Of a stretch of DNA of 64,000 bases, positions 45,451 to 58,324 are shown piece by piece. The stretch is from Axinella damicornis (taxonomy: Eukaryota > Porifera > Demospongiae > Axinellida > Axinellidae), in the NCBI GenBank assembly GCA_963931865.1, contig OZ007513.1, positions 2,559,988 to 2,623,987 of the forward strand, given 5' to 3'. Under the pieces are notes generated by a model. The model made no database searches. It was given only the letters and a program-made list of their open reading frames with translations, and was not told where the DNA came from. The number at the start of each line of letters is the position of its first letter. Position 1 is the stretch's first letter. Made by a program: the position numbers and the translations under genes.

Positions 45451-46072
45451 TGGGATGGTTGACTCTCACTACCACTTGCATTACAGGCAAAGCCGTGCCG
45501 CAAGCGCTTGTTGGAAAAGCGTTCTGATTCTCAGCATCAATTTCAAAGACACGTATTGTGATACTTGCTGCAAGATTATTATCATAATCCAATTCTGATT
45601 ATTGTCCACCCCTTGACAATGCAAATGACCTGGATTATACATGTCATGCGTCAAATCGCTATTCTACATTAACAAACCGTAAACACAGATTATATTAAAC
45701 AGGTAGTACACCCAGAATAAAAATAAGAGATATCTTCTGTCACTTTGAAACAGGTCACATATGGAGGTTACAACCTTCAAAGGCTTAGGAGTAATTTACA
45801 TTGGCATACACATGGTCAGCCCATTGTATGCTCCACACATATCTACTTATCGGACTCATTTCTGAGATTTGCATAGTGTACCAGTCGTCTTGCATGTGTG
45901 TTTAGGTAAACAACATTCATTATTCATTTCCACAACAAAAGTGAGTTAATAGAAAACTCTTGTGATTAGGATGCTCAAGATGCTTGTATAAACATAAACA
46001 GATTAGGCGGAGGCTACTAGGTCATAAACAACCAGTTTATTGGCTTTCCGCATGCTTTATGATAAGAACAGA

Positions 46073-46498
46073 TTATGCAACAAAGCCAATTTCAAAGCCC
46101 AGCTTTTGATCTCCAGGAAGAAACAATCCAGATTGTTTAACTACTTCCTGGGGTTCTGTTTACGGAAGCCTTACACAAGGTGACAAATTTAGATATATGT
46201 GACTCAACTATATGCAAGAACAGACCACTCATGCACGTACGTACATGAATACACATACTTTTAGGGCATAAACAAATTTCCTCTTTGAAAGTTTATTTAT
46301 ACAAGAGGGTGAAGGTTTGAAGGTTTGTACAACAGACATCTTGCCAACGTGTTTACCATCCACGTGCTCAAAGAATTTCCATACATCGGATTGGTACCCG
46401 CAGCCATTGCACATCAAACAGCGATTCTTTTTGATTGGCTTGTCTTTGTCTTTGTCGGGAGCAGCAACAGGTTCCGAGATGTGGGGAGTTAACACACG
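46073..46498 (-). CDS. Small Cys/His-containing gene in SF3A1 intron, copy 1
   Basis: Two minus-strand exons have good splice sites. Exon 46259..46498 follows a TTTCAACAG acceptor, has 80 codons and ends before GTATGT. Exon 46073..46147 has 24 codons and a TAA. Both are phase 0. The first codes RVLTPHISEPVAAPDKDKDK, then KKNRCLMCNGCGYQSDVWKF and FEHVDGKHVGK, which fits a C2H2-like finger (C-x2-C-x11-H-x4-H). The second codes EVVKQSGLFLPGDQKLGFEI, then GFVA. The LPGDQ and GFV motifs recur in a second and third unit at 48-49 kb. I do not recognise the family. The 5' end is not found, and expression is unknown. Confidence 0.5.
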
Positions 46499-47968
46499 CT
46501 GTTGAAATATCAATCACAGACCGCCAGTCTGGGAATGAGACCAAAGGGGTGTGCACATGATGTTCGAAATTTGAAGGGTATTGCCTACTGAAGGTAAGTA
46601 AGCCAAACTACATGTTCCATCATGTAGTGCCTAATTTTGAACTGCTCTCCTAGCAAATGCAAAGGCCAAAATAGTCACTCTTGGTGGACCAGCTAGCTGT
46701 CTTGAAAGCGCTATGCAGATTCAACTTGATACATGCTTGCTACACAACCCAAAGCTATGATGCCATTTTCTTCAACTACAAGAAAACTGGTGGCGTTTGG
46801 ATAGGAGACATATTTGATACGAATACGGGACTGTCACCTAATAATTTGGCAAAATGTGGCAAGGAAGAATGTGTAGTGGTGGATAAGGTGAAGACAGGGT
46901 TTAGTCCGCAGAAGCCAGTGTGTGCATTTGAAGACATCTCCATACAGTTCTACGTGACATGTTTACTACTGTAGGGTGTCCAAACTCCAGCTGGCACTCA
47001 CAGCATCCTTGCACTGCGTATAAGCAGAGATGTCGTTTAGACATAGCCTCATTCCCAGGCCCCATTTTTGGTGGGAAGGAGGCTAGTTTAGTCACTCTGT
47101 GCAACAGACTTTTATGGCTGTGGGTCCCTCCCCAGCAAAAAGGCACCTGCACACAATATACAGACAGGAAGTGTAATGGGCCAAATTACATACTATGTCA
47201 TATCTCAAGTTAAGCATTTTGTGTTGTGATAGCAAGCTTGCTATGATTGTCACAGCAAGGTAGCTATAGCAAGGTTGCTATGGTAGCAAGGTTGCTATGG
47301 TAGCTATAGCAAGGTTGCTACAGTACGTACATTGAACCATCTGCAGTTATGCTACAATCAACCAGTCCAGTTAAATAATGTAATGTCACTGCGTGTGCAT
47401 ACGTAACAGTGCATATGACATTGGTGTTTTTCTAGCAAGGTTGCCATGGTAATATGAGCCATCCCGGTTAGGTTATGTGAGAAGTGACTCCGTGCCAAAA
47501 ATCTTCACCTGTGCATAAGATGTACACTGGGGGGAAACTAATATCATCAAATTCCGACAGGCAATCTCTTCAAAATTCAGGAGATGATATTCACTGAGGT
47601 TTGGAAGGCACACCTGCAGACGAACAAACTCTCAACTAGTCAAACCTCTTGTGTATTGGAGATAAACAATTCGCTGAGTATCGTGAAAGCACAATAATTG
47701 TTATAGATGTCGATCATTACGTATTTATTTGAACACCCAAATATAGCAAAAGCACCAAAGCCAAGTTTCGTACATTATATTGTATGCACCAGATTTATGG
47801 TATGGGGGATAACAGATCGACACCACTCGATTATGGTAACCGGTTTTAGGTTCACAGCTGTGGGTGGGTAAGGGCTAATAAATAAAAAATTTAAAGGGGA
47901 CAACCAGAGCTTCCGAAAGATGAAACAGCGGCGGCAGCAAGGTGGGTGGTAGGTAACGCAACTATAAG

Positions 47969-48279
47969 TTATCTATCATTGATTGTCCACAACAAAGCAT
48001 TTCCTCCATCAGTCAACAAAGTTTTGTTGATGTCCTCCAAGTCAGTCCTTTGTTCACCAGGAAGAGACTTTGTGTGATCTAGGGCCTCTCGATCAAACTA
48101 CATTTCGAACCATACAAGTTCCCCTGAGAACCAGTGGGGTTTTGTTTATTGAATCCTTACACGCCATTGCAGCCAACTATCAGGCATGTAGTGTTTAAAC
48201 TTGTATCTAGGTGTTGTAGAGCACTTGTAAGTTGACCGCTTAGGATCGCCTGCAGCACATATCCTACTGAGAGGTTTTA
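47969..48279 (-). CDS. Small Cys-containing gene in SF3A1 intron, copy 2
   Basis: Exon 48161..48279 (after AAAAACAG, ending before GTAAGG) codes VKPLSRICAAGDPKRSTYKC, then STTPRYKFKHYMPDSWLQWR. A 63-bp GT-AG intron follows. Exon 47969..48097 codes FDREALDHTKSLPGEQRTDL, then EDINKTLLTDGGNALLWTIN-DR and a TAA. The phases agree across the join, and the first exon needs one base from an unseen upstream exon. The KPLS-C...KCSTTP-x-x-FK-H pattern is shared with the block at 48889..49025, and LPGEQ with LPGDQ of copy 1. No known family is recognised. Confidence 0.45.
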
Positions 48280-48709
48280 CTGTTTTTATTTGCATAAGAC
48301 TGTGTTGTGGTTTCCCTAGTAACAGAGTACCAAGCATACAGCAGAAACAGAGCACGACATTTCAATCACAAAGAAACATAACTGACTGTTTGCTGTACTC
48401 AACGGCATTGCAGATACTACTGACTACTGCTATACCTGCTTGTCTCCAAAAAATAGAAGACGAGCAGGTATAGCAGTAATATCTAACTTAGTGGGAAGCG
48501 TGCTTCATTTGGAATTATACGTAGCTCTTCGACTCCATAGGATCTGGCTGTAAGACGTCAGGGGTGGAGAAACAGTCAACCATCCGGCTAGTAGCAAATG
48601 AAGCTTATAAGTAAGCTGTGCATATAATAACACGAGACTATGGTAGATCACTAGGAGAAGATTAGGCTCATGCCTACAAGATGGAAAACTGCCACTTTAA
48701 GTGCCTTTT

Positions 48710-49025
48710 CATACGTGTCATGACAACAGCAGACAATGTGACAAAGCCGATTACTGAGATTGTCCTTTGATCACCAGGAAAGATGACCAGCTTGTTCAAA
48801 CAGTCTACAGTTAGGCCTCTCAAATTTTGATGATCCGTTACGTAAGACAATTGAGAATTCATGGGTTCTGTTTATTGAAGCCTTAAATTTAATTGTAACC
48901 GAATATTATAGGGAGCAGGTAGGCACAAACGTGCTGTTTGAAGTTTCCAGGCGTTGTAGAGCACTTGGGGGAGTTACAGACTGCTTGGGGATTGTTTGAA
49001 GCACATCCTGTACTAAGAGGCTTCA
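48710..49025 (-). pseudogene. Third copy of the small intronic gene, perhaps decayed
   Basis: The block 48889..49025 codes VKPLSTGCASNNPQAVCNSP, then KCSTTPGNFKQHVCAYL, and stops with TAA before a clear donor. Further on, 48720..48810 carries a VIFPGDQRTISVIGFVT-like frame, matching LPGDQ...GFVA of copy 1. The spacer shares the AAGGCTTCAATAAACAGAAC sequence with the introns of the other copies. The loss of a clean splice suggests a decayed copy, but alternative splicing cannot be excluded. Confidence 0.35.
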
Positions 49026-49182
49026 CTCAAGACCATTTCAACTAAATTACGGTTTGGAACCTTTCTTCTTTTTTTTGGGGGGGGGGGGGGGGGGGGGGGG
49101 GTGCATGTGAAAAACATTCTAGACCTTGAAGATCCAGCGAGATGCGCCGGCAACTTTCAGCAACATCCTTGGGCTTCATTTA

Positions 49183-49463
49183 ATACCGTAGTCGTGCGTT
49201 ATTAGGCGCATGTGCCTATAACTCCATAGGAAGGAAATATGCGCCTATAAGCGAGATGCACCTAATAACGAATATAATAATAATTGAATAGGAAGTGTGC
49301 TTCAATTCGAATTTTCCACTCCGTAGGATCAAAAATGGCAGAATTTCTGGAAGACTGCAGCGCTTAACAGTGAGTATACCTGTGGGACGAGAGTTGAACC
49401 TGCGCCTAACAGTGAATATGTGCCTATAAGTGAGCTGCACCTAATAACACGCGACTACGGTAT
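49183..49463. mobile_element. TIR element with ATACCGTAGTCG ends
   Basis: The left end ATACCGTAGTCGTGCGTTAT and right end (complement ATACCGTAGTCGCGTGTTAT) form inverted repeats of about 28 bp around a 281-bp element. No ORF of note is present. Partial relatives lie at 26110..26381, about 48480..48650, 51058..51275 and 60797..60862, sharing the GGAAGTGTGCTTC, CGCTGTTAGGYGCA or TATAGGYGC words. Confidence 0.75.
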
Positions 49464-50720
49464 TCGTAGTTTAGCAGGTATGGCAAACCGAAAGTCTTAC
49501 ATGTTGGAATTTATATGTAATCGTAAGATAAATTTGTATTTTCTATGTAGGTAGTCTGAAGTCCTAACAAAAAGCAGTGACTTCTTGGACCAAGGTTTCT
49601 GTGCAATGTTGCCAGGTGGGGTCAGGGCACGATTGAGGCTACTGAAGACGAGACTGGTGAGGAACTGGAGGTTGAGAGAACACACGATTGAACACCAAGG
49701 TCACACGATGAAAACACTAGTTTGTGTTTGAAATCAAGCTTATGAAAATTATTATACAGCATTGTTATGACTATCCAAATACAATGACATACCATACAAG
49801 CTGAAGAGACAATCAGCAATGAACTCTAGCACAGCATCATGAGTATCAAGTTCCTGAAATCACTCTCCTGTCACATTGTATCCCTTACCTCAATTGGATA
49901 CTAGGTCAATCAAATAGCAGACACCTCATATCCTTTTATGAAGCAGATGTACAAATTGGCTATACTATCCCATTCTGCAACATCCTGGTTGATATAGGAG
50001 CGTGTAAATTGATCACGGCATCCCATTCTATGATGTCCTTGCTACATGCGACCCTACACAGTTTTCAGACGTATCTCCGACTCAATTACTTATTGCAGTA
50101 TTCTTAATCTACAAGCAATAATGACGTGTAGTCAAAAGCTCTCCACGGCATCAAATGAGCCAAGGAATTTTTTCCCGTACCATGAGTGGAATGTAACAAG
50201 AAATCATAATGACAGCCAACAGGAAGACAAACAAAACAGTCTCACAAATCAACCATCCACCAAATTTAAATCAACCATCTACCAAATTTAAATCAACCAT
50301 CTACCAAATTTAAATCAACCATCTACCAAATTTGAATCAACCATCTGCCAAATTTCTGCACAATGGTTTGTCAGGACAAGACGGCGATCATGACGGTATA
50401 GTCAGAATTTTGATGCACCTGAGTGCTGTAAGATTTGACAGCTTTCCCCTACCAGTAGTGCACACATCTTAGGTGCAATACACTTACTTGCATGGTATGC
50501 CCATTGTGTGGGGGTGTGTTGATACAAGAAAAATTACATCACTGTGCAAGCTTCAATCGTCTCAATTAGAGTGTGTCAAGCAAAATATTTACTCAACAAA
50601 ATCCATAACTTCCTCTAGTGCAGTGTCATTGCAGGGTGCATAGATTGCATGTACATATGTAGCACAGAGGCCAAGAGGGTACCTACACACTCTCTAATGA
50701 CTGAGCACGTGGAGGCTTCC

Positions 50721-51052
50721 ACCAGGACAGTTGGTCTCAGTACCAGGACAGTTGGTCTCAGTACCAGGACAGTTGGTCTCAGTACCAGGACAGTTGGTCT
50801 CAGTACCAGGACAGTTGGTCTCAGTACCAGGACAGTTGGTCTCAGTACCAGGACAGTTGGTCTCAGTACCAGGACAGTTGGTCTCAGTACCAGGACAGTT
50901 AGCTCAGTACCAGGACAGTTGGTCTCAGTACCAGGACATTTGGTCTCAGTACCAGGACAGTTGGTCTCAGTACCAGGACAGTTAGCTCAGTACCAGGACA
51001 GTTGGTCTCAGTACCAGGACAGTTAGCTCAGTACCAGGACAGTTGGTCTCAG
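50721..51052. repeat. 21-bp minisatellite
   Basis: About sixteen units of ACCAGGACAGTTGGTCTCAG plus T, with a shortened 18-bp variant (AGTTAGCTCAGT) recurring. The unit is a multiple of three, so it stays open as a Ser-Thr-Arg-Thr-Val-Gly-Leu repeat. No start context or splice site supports coding. Confidence 0.9.
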
Positions 51053-52754
51053 TAGCAGCTCACTCTTTGGCACCTATTCGCTGTTAGGCGCATATTCGAT
51101 TTTGTCCCAGCTACTCTTTATTCAGCGCTGAAGTCTTATTCCGGAAATCCTACAGAGTGTAAAAGGCTAACATTCAAATTTACGTACGTATGTACGTACT
51201 ATCAGAGGAATGTCATTCAAAACAATACAAGAGCATCGCATATTTCCGGAGGTATAGGCGCATGCGCCTAATCATGAGTATTTCATCACATCATTTTTGT
51301 TTGGGTACTGTTGAAGGGCGTGCCAATTCAAATGGTGGCATTTATAAACTTTTACACAAATTGGCTAGATGATGATTCGAGAGTAACTCCTTTTGGATGG
51401 GTAGTGGGTCTGCGTCAGGATGATGCTACGCTAGGAGCTGAAGAAAGCAGCAGACGTAAACCAGTCCCTTAGCTAGCAGAAGTACATCTTGACAGTGGCA
51501 GGTAGCTGCGTGTTATCTCGTTTGCTGTCACAAGGTTTGCTCGTGACTGCTAGAGGGTGGGCATCTATTCCATTCAGCACTTGCAGGTACACAATTTGAC
51601 CAATCGAGTGTGGTGTCTGATTGTTGAAATATGGTAAGTCTGAAGATGCACAATATCATGCAAGTTGGTCAGTGGTCAGCCACAACCAGCTCTCAGCTTT
51701 CTTGACCACATCTCATCAGAAGCCATTTCCTCACTTCAGCCAGGGAAGAACCATGAAGACAGGATCACTGTACGTATATTCGAACATTGGCTGAAACTGT
51801 GTTATGGAAAGTCTGAAGGTGGGTATCAGCCATTTGGCTGAAACTGTAATGTGTCTGAAGGCTGATACGTAGTACGTGATTTGCTGATGGTTGCATAGTA
51901 AATACGTTACGTTTCAAGGGCAAATTGTGCATTTCATAACTGCATTATTGCATGTGCATAATGTAATGTATAACACACGTATTGCGTTCTAATTTTTACG
52001 TGCCCAAAAACAAACTTGCACATTACAAATAATTATTACATTCTCACAATCAAACCTGTTGCACACGGACAGCAGGCCTGGGGCAATACCCACCATGTTG
52101 GTATCTCATGATATCCTACTAGGTATGTGTCATGATACAATCGTTGTCATGGCAACACAAACCAAACACTGACCTCAACGTTACAATTACACACTATAGC
52201 TACATTACAAGCATGGTAGAGGGAAAATTGTACCAGGTATAGTAAACAATTCATCGAAGGCCTACAGGAAAGGCCTACAAACATTCTACAAACAGGAAAG
52301 AACTACAAACATTCTGCCTTAATCCCCTACCAGGAGTGCAATCGGTAGCTATGCCAGTGATGGATACACTGGCACTTGTCCTGGCATCACAACACACTCA
52401 GGTACTATTGCCAAGCACTACACGAGGCATAACCGCAATCTGACGAGGCCAAGACTGTGTACACATGTAAGTAACCTTATACAGCCACATGCCACACCAT
52501 CCCGACATCCATTGCTCCAATTACAGCTACGTGGCAAAAAATAATTCACTCGATTAGACTATAACATCCTGTTACCTGGCAGCATATAATTGCATATGTC
52601 CATGACTGGATGCCAAGAAGTTGTACATGTTACCACACACAGCCTTATACACTCTCCTTTGCCTCATGATCAAAAACTAATGGCGAGCGTGGAAACAAAA
52701 CATTTTCTCAATTAGTAGAAAATGCATAGCATATCCAGCTGTAGTGTAAACGAG

Positions 52755-53060
52755 GGGCAACCGCACTCCTGGTAGCCGGTTGCAACTCGCTGGTCACACA
52801 AACTAGGCGTTGCAGCTCATTCCAATTAATGCATATGCCACGCGGCAACCACGCTCAGTCGATTGCTAGCAATGGAGGCCAAAGGGAAGACAAGAAATTA
52901 TTACAGCGCTCACAACTTCGCCAGCACGGTGAGTTTCGGCATGTGAACGACAGCTAACGGCCGTGTGGTCAGAATCTTTGTGGGCTCTTCGTAAGAGCTG
53001 TACTGGCAGTGAAAGCCAAAGAGAGTGCTCGAGCAATGGCAGCCGACGGTGAGACAAAAG
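52755..53060 (+). mobile_element. Dispersed repeat with donor-like site, second copy
   Basis: Inverted copy of the element at 26935..27375. It shares CAACCGCACTCCTGGTAGCC and AGCGCTCACAACTTCGCCAG followed by GTGAGT. The frame found in the other copy is broken here. Confidence 0.6.
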
Positions 53061-54760
53061 TAGTGTGGAACAAAGCAATTAGTATAGCATATCCAATGCA
53101 GCACAGCTGCAGTGTAAATGTACGTGCTCATACACACAGAGGGTAAGACATAGTTATACAAGTCAGAGTCACACTACCAGGATACGTGATTCCGGCAACC
53201 ATTCCATACTGGTACCTTACGGAGGTTAAGACACGCACCACCTAGAGTCTTATATAATAGCAGGATACATGAGTTCCTGTCAACTTGAGCAGCAGCATTT
53301 TCTCCTTTACACACAGTACCAAACACGGAATGTCATATCAAACGCCTGAGTACAACTGCATACAACTGTTACAGCCATTCCTGGTGACCACATGCATCCC
53401 ATGTACGCAGAGAATCCTCGCAGAAGTGGCAGCATGAGCTAAAGTAAGACTTCTAAACTCAGCATGTACAAGATGCTGTCTCAGACTTGAGGAGTGAATG
53501 TCCTGTTGGTGGGCAGCCTCCACCTAGCTTTGCCGATCCAGCTGTGGTCTGTATCCCTTTGCTCTTCTTTCTATAGATCCTTGTTGCCACAAACATTTGT
53601 GTAAACACAGACGTGGTCTAGACCTCCACAACGTCGAAGTTATATTCCCTTTGCTCTCAATCCCTGTTTCTGTACGTGTCTTCCCGCTGCCACCTGGTAC
53701 AGTGCTTCTAAGGTACTGTACACAATCAGTGTTATGCATACTCATAGTATATACTAGCTTCTAGCCTCGTTTCCAGGCCCGTGCGCTGCTTTCGGTTGCA
53801 TGAAAGAATGCGGAGGGCCTGGTATGCTTCTTCACGTGCATGATGTCCAGGACAGAAAGGTGGTAGAAAGGACTCAATTGAATGTGGGCGAACTGGGGCT
53901 CAAGAGCAGCAAAGGTAAGAGGTAACTTACCACACGAATCTAGCTAGCGGGGGGGGGGGGGGGGGGGGGGGGGGGCGACTGTCATACACACCGAGCGTTG
54001 AATGTGTAGCTGGTTGAACAGTAAGCAAAATTCGCTTTTTATTTGCTGATTACGTCATGTTCACGAGGAACATACCAGGCTCTCCCCACTTTTACGTACT
54101 GCAAGCGACGAAAAGCTGGGCGGGGGCCTGGGAATAAATGCACATAAATAATTATGTGAATAGAACTATTAAGCTGTATTAAAACAGCGCACTGAGACGT
54201 TCGTTCTTGAGATTGCGCTGCCCATTCTCAGAAATTGTGTGCCAATCTTGAGACTGTGAATAAGCTACCAAAGGTATCACAGAACACCTCTGCAGAAGGT
54301 GCTCCTACCAAACACTCATCCTACAAAACATTTGTGTCAACAAAGAGAGTAGGAAGAGATGACCACAACCTCACAGGGAGGGTGGGATTGAATACAAGAA
54401 GCAGTACAGGGCACTGCAATAATACTGACTTGCAGGAACAGGAACAGGAACAGAGCACGTCTAGAGAGGTTCTCATGCTGTATGTTTAATGTGTTTTGAC
54501 CTCTGGTTTTGCTGCCGTGGGAAATAGTGTCCTGGGTATGCCTCAATTCTGGAGAGCACACCGCATCATTATCACTTCTGGAATTTACATGTAAGTGACT
54601 CCATAAACAGAGACTACACTTCAGATCTAAGGAGCTGGAGGGTACCAGGGTACCCCCTTCCTGTCCTGGCCTACTCTCCTTCGATGTGGTCAGTGAAATG
54701 CACTAAGTTCTCCTAGTGGTCATATGTTTGGGTCTTCCTTCTCAGCTTTGGGGGGGACAC

Positions 54761-54795
54761 TAGCCTCGTTCCCACGTGGCCTGGGAACGAGGCTA
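54761..54795. mobile_element. AGCCTCG-family foldback element, short
   Basis: TAGCCTCGTTCCCACGTGG followed by CCTGGGAACGAGGCTA forms an almost loopless hairpin. Confidence 0.75.
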
Positions 54796-57264
54796 GGGGA
54801 ACACTGCACAATGGGAACTGAGCATCGACTGTAGGCACTAGACCTTAAAAGGATCTTAAACCGATACATCACTTTCAACCAATCAGAGGGCTACATTTTG
54901 CGTTAGCACAGGAAGTAGAAGTATTTAAATTGCTGGTTATTATCATTATTCGTAGCAACTCCAAACACCTACTTCACATTACTGGGTTTCGCCAGCTGAC
55001 TATATTCGCCAGAGATGGCTACCTACATCCCTCTGTCACATCCACCCAGATGACCCAGCCCAGACTAACCATCGCTGTGCGGGGGTTTCCGTCACCCCCA
55101 CAAACCGTGCAACAGCAAAATCAACAAAAACAGGTTATGGTTGTTTAGGCTGGTAGACCGACAGATGTGTGGGCCTTACTAATACAACATGTTGGACTGA
55201 TGTAAACAATGATGACGCTGTGCTAAAAACAGTGCAATTGTGCAATAGGGGGGAACACAGGCCTCCTTGCAAGGGGAATAGGCAGGATCCTTGCGGCAGG
55301 AGAAAGTGGGGAGTTCCTGATGTGCGCGTGTATATTCTATCTCCTGTTGCAAATAAATCCATCTGAACACTTGCAAGCGCAGCGCTTAGTGCTTGTGTGA
55401 GACTTGTGCATCACCTGTGGGTCATCAGCACTGTGCTTCCATACTGCCTCTGAGCGATAAAATGGTTGAGCCAATGTGGCCAAACGTTCTATGTTGCATG
55501 CTTCAGTCAAGCCCTATAAACTTTTGTCAAAGAAGAAATTGAGTCTAGAATTTGAAATAAGTATTACGTGACCTTCAGCGCTATGAAACTATAACGATTC
55601 AGTTGACAGATGATCTGAATGGCAAATGTACACAAGTCTCAACCCTCTGGCTAATGAGTACACAGATATGTCTTGCTCTCCACCTCCAACCTCCAATACC
55701 CATGGAACTAATGAGTACACAGATGTGGATATCGTGTCTGGTTCTCCACCTCCAACCTCCAATACCACCCATCAACAACTTGGGAACTACACCCAAAACA
55801 TTACGTATTGCAAAAACCGTACAACGAAAACCACAATCAAAGTCCTTATTTGAAGTTGGGAGTAGCACATCCCGGTTTCCTGTGTGTAGTCTTCGAGCAG
55901 CTGCCAAAGTGAGAAAGCTCTTTCCCCTATACGGAGGGGAAAGTAGACCCGCACTTCCCACCTGTTTTTGCCCATTAGCAGCTATCAGCAGATGGAGATG
56001 CAATAACATGTAATAGCTAGTGTTATCCCATTGCAGGTGCTGGTAGTCTTGCTCCCAGACCAGGTGGTGAAGGAGATCCTAGCACCTTGGCAGTGTTAAT
56101 CTACACTACTCATACCTTTACAGAATCACACTCTTGGCTGTAATTTCCTGTATTCCAAGTGTGGCAGTCCCCGATAGTACTATCCCAGAATGCAACATAA
56201 ACATGACGATTTTCATCACTCTCTAGCTCACCCCGTACAACACCTACAAACATGGGACACACTAGGCATGTGTACACCAGCAATATGGATCCCTCGTCAA
56301 ATCAATGACTACAGACTTGTTGCAGTTACATCACATTTTCAGTGGAATTTCCGTATACTTTCCGGAAGCCGCCATCTTGGTGTACCGAAATACATTGACT
56401 TTATATGCAGTATCGATCAAAACGTGTCCTGCGACACTGGTAAGCTTTTATATAGCCTACGTAGCAGTCACATTTCGTCCGATTCAACACATTCTAGAAG
56501 CATTGTTGGTGCATGATTGTGTTTACCGAGATCGCCATAGAAGCTGCTATCTCCAAAAACGCTAAATAGCCGCCATGTTGGTGCTCATTTCCGTACTCAA
56601 ATTGATTACATAAGCTGCAATGGGTCTATGTCTGAAGGATACCAGAGACAGCATACTGTACAGTAGGGGTCTAACACTCGGCGCACTCACCCCAGTGTTT
56701 TTGGCTTGCCGTACTAAGGGACAATCGTTGTGGGGGCTAGAAGGCCAGTGTATGAGGAACACAAGCGTCAATAAACAATTCTAATGGGTCATAAGCGAGT
56801 TGCCTGAGAGGAGTCTTTAGTAGCACTAAGTATGAGCTGGCAGATGCAGTTCCACTGCCAAAAAAGCTCAAAATTGATTTATGGCTAGTGAAACAGCTGT
56901 CTACCTTAGTAAGGTAACCTTGGTTTGCAGTAACGGTCTCTCTGTTGACCTCTAATTGTCTGAGCTATGTGCATACCTACGTATGAACTCCCACATACTC
57001 TAAATGCCTAAACACAGAGCGTCTGTTTTAGCAATAAGGTCAGGTGGAGAGCATTCTTACGCTCATGAGGGTACTCACTGTATTCTGTTTTCCCCACTTT
57101 CCTTGCTAATCCAGACAGCTGATTACTTGGCACTAGAGGACAGCATTGGTATGGCCCAACAAACAGAAGCCATAGTGGAGGGCAGACTTGTGCAATGGCC
57201 AAGTGAAACAGAAATCTGATCTGCAAGGTCATGTTTCCAAGTTGTATATTGTACCTTAAATTTA

Positions 57265-57808
57265 GTACCGGGATATTTTGGTGAATGTTAAATTTGGCGA
57301 TCTGGCAATTCGGAATTCAATCGCCAAATCAAAAAAAACGCCAATATTAAATGGATGGGCAGATCGACTGTCGGTACCACGCGCGGCGAGGCAAGATCAC
57401 TTTGAAATTGCTATAGTGCTGAGAAACATCTGCAGGCAAACTAAAGGCTGCTGCAAATTATTATCCAGAGTGTGCAGTCATGGCCGACTGTGTACTGACC
57501 TGGGTCGTGCATACAGCTGCAGTGTATGCATCCAGGGCATTGCTGACCTCCCGGATAGCTGTTCGCTGATCGTGGCCTCCAGATGCTGCTGAAAACATGA
57601 TGGCCACGACACTGCTTTCTGTTTCGCACGTCTTCGTCCTGGGGCTGGGGCTTCCCAATCTTCTGAAGTCATGTCACGCTCGCGGCGTGCATACATAGTT
57701 ATGTCATACTTTTTCTGTCGATTGCCAAACTATGAATTCGCCAAATTTCATACAAAGTCATTTCAGGTCATCATTTTGCCAAATTTAATGGCCGGAAAAA
57801 TGTATACA
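57265..57808. mobile_element. Candidate non-autonomous element, TTAAATTTGGCGA ends
   Basis: Left words TGTTAAATTTGGCGATCTGG and CAATCGCCAAATC are mirrored on the right by GATTGCCAAACTATGAATTC, CGCCAAATTTCA and GCCAAATTTAATGGCCGG. The core at about 57380..57690 is CpG-richer than its surroundings and keeps minus-strand frames of 62-72 codons, with no recognised domain. Confidence 0.45.
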
Positions 57809-58324
57809 GTAATTCTTCTTTTCTGAGAGCTGCATGTACTGCCAACGGCATTCAAAGCGAACTGCTCAACCAATGGCTGCGACAAAGTGCTCATAACTCC
57901 ACCACCAAGGTAACGTTCATGAGTGCTATCATGCACCAAACAGTGCATGACAGCACTCATGACAGTGTAGTCAAAATCTTTGTACACCATTCCAAGTAGC
58001 CAAATGATATTTTGATTTGATTTGACTTGATTACATTACTCTACCTGACCCAATTTTTCCTCTGTCAGAGTGTAAGGTCACAGTGAATTACCATAGTAAC
58101 ATGATTATCATACCAGTCCATGCTACAATTTCCCTTCACATACTTCCTTGCCATACCACTAATTGGGCATCCCTAGCAGGATACAGTTCAAAGCGCAGTG
58201 GCTTCTATGGTAACACAGGTGTTATGAGGACAATCCATGGTCACATGGGATGTACGTACTATGAAGTGTATCATTCCACGCTTGCATGCCAGACAACATC
58301 CGTTGCTTACTACTGGAGAATCCC

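Larger units (their letters stand above)
38947..46072. other. SF3A1 intron, 3' part
   Basis: If the two SF3A1 exons belong together, this is intron. No coding exon is convincing. It contains short tandem repeats at 40297..40390 and 41222..41318, a hairpin at 41992..42054, half-copies of the AGCCTCG element near 39783..39812 and 41319..41343, and related dispersed repeats at 42230..42480 and 44960..45470. Confidence 0.45.

Noticed and set aside
49497..49685. 62-codon minus-strand ORF (NRALTPPGNIAQKPWSKKSL)
   Set aside because: It could be an upstream exon of the nested cluster, but its ends do not give a phase that fits the exon at 49025 or 48279.
55599..56013. 136-codon ORFs on both strands
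   Set aside because: They overlap an internal duplication (CTCCACCTCCAACCTCCAAT twice). Neither shows a domain or splice sites.
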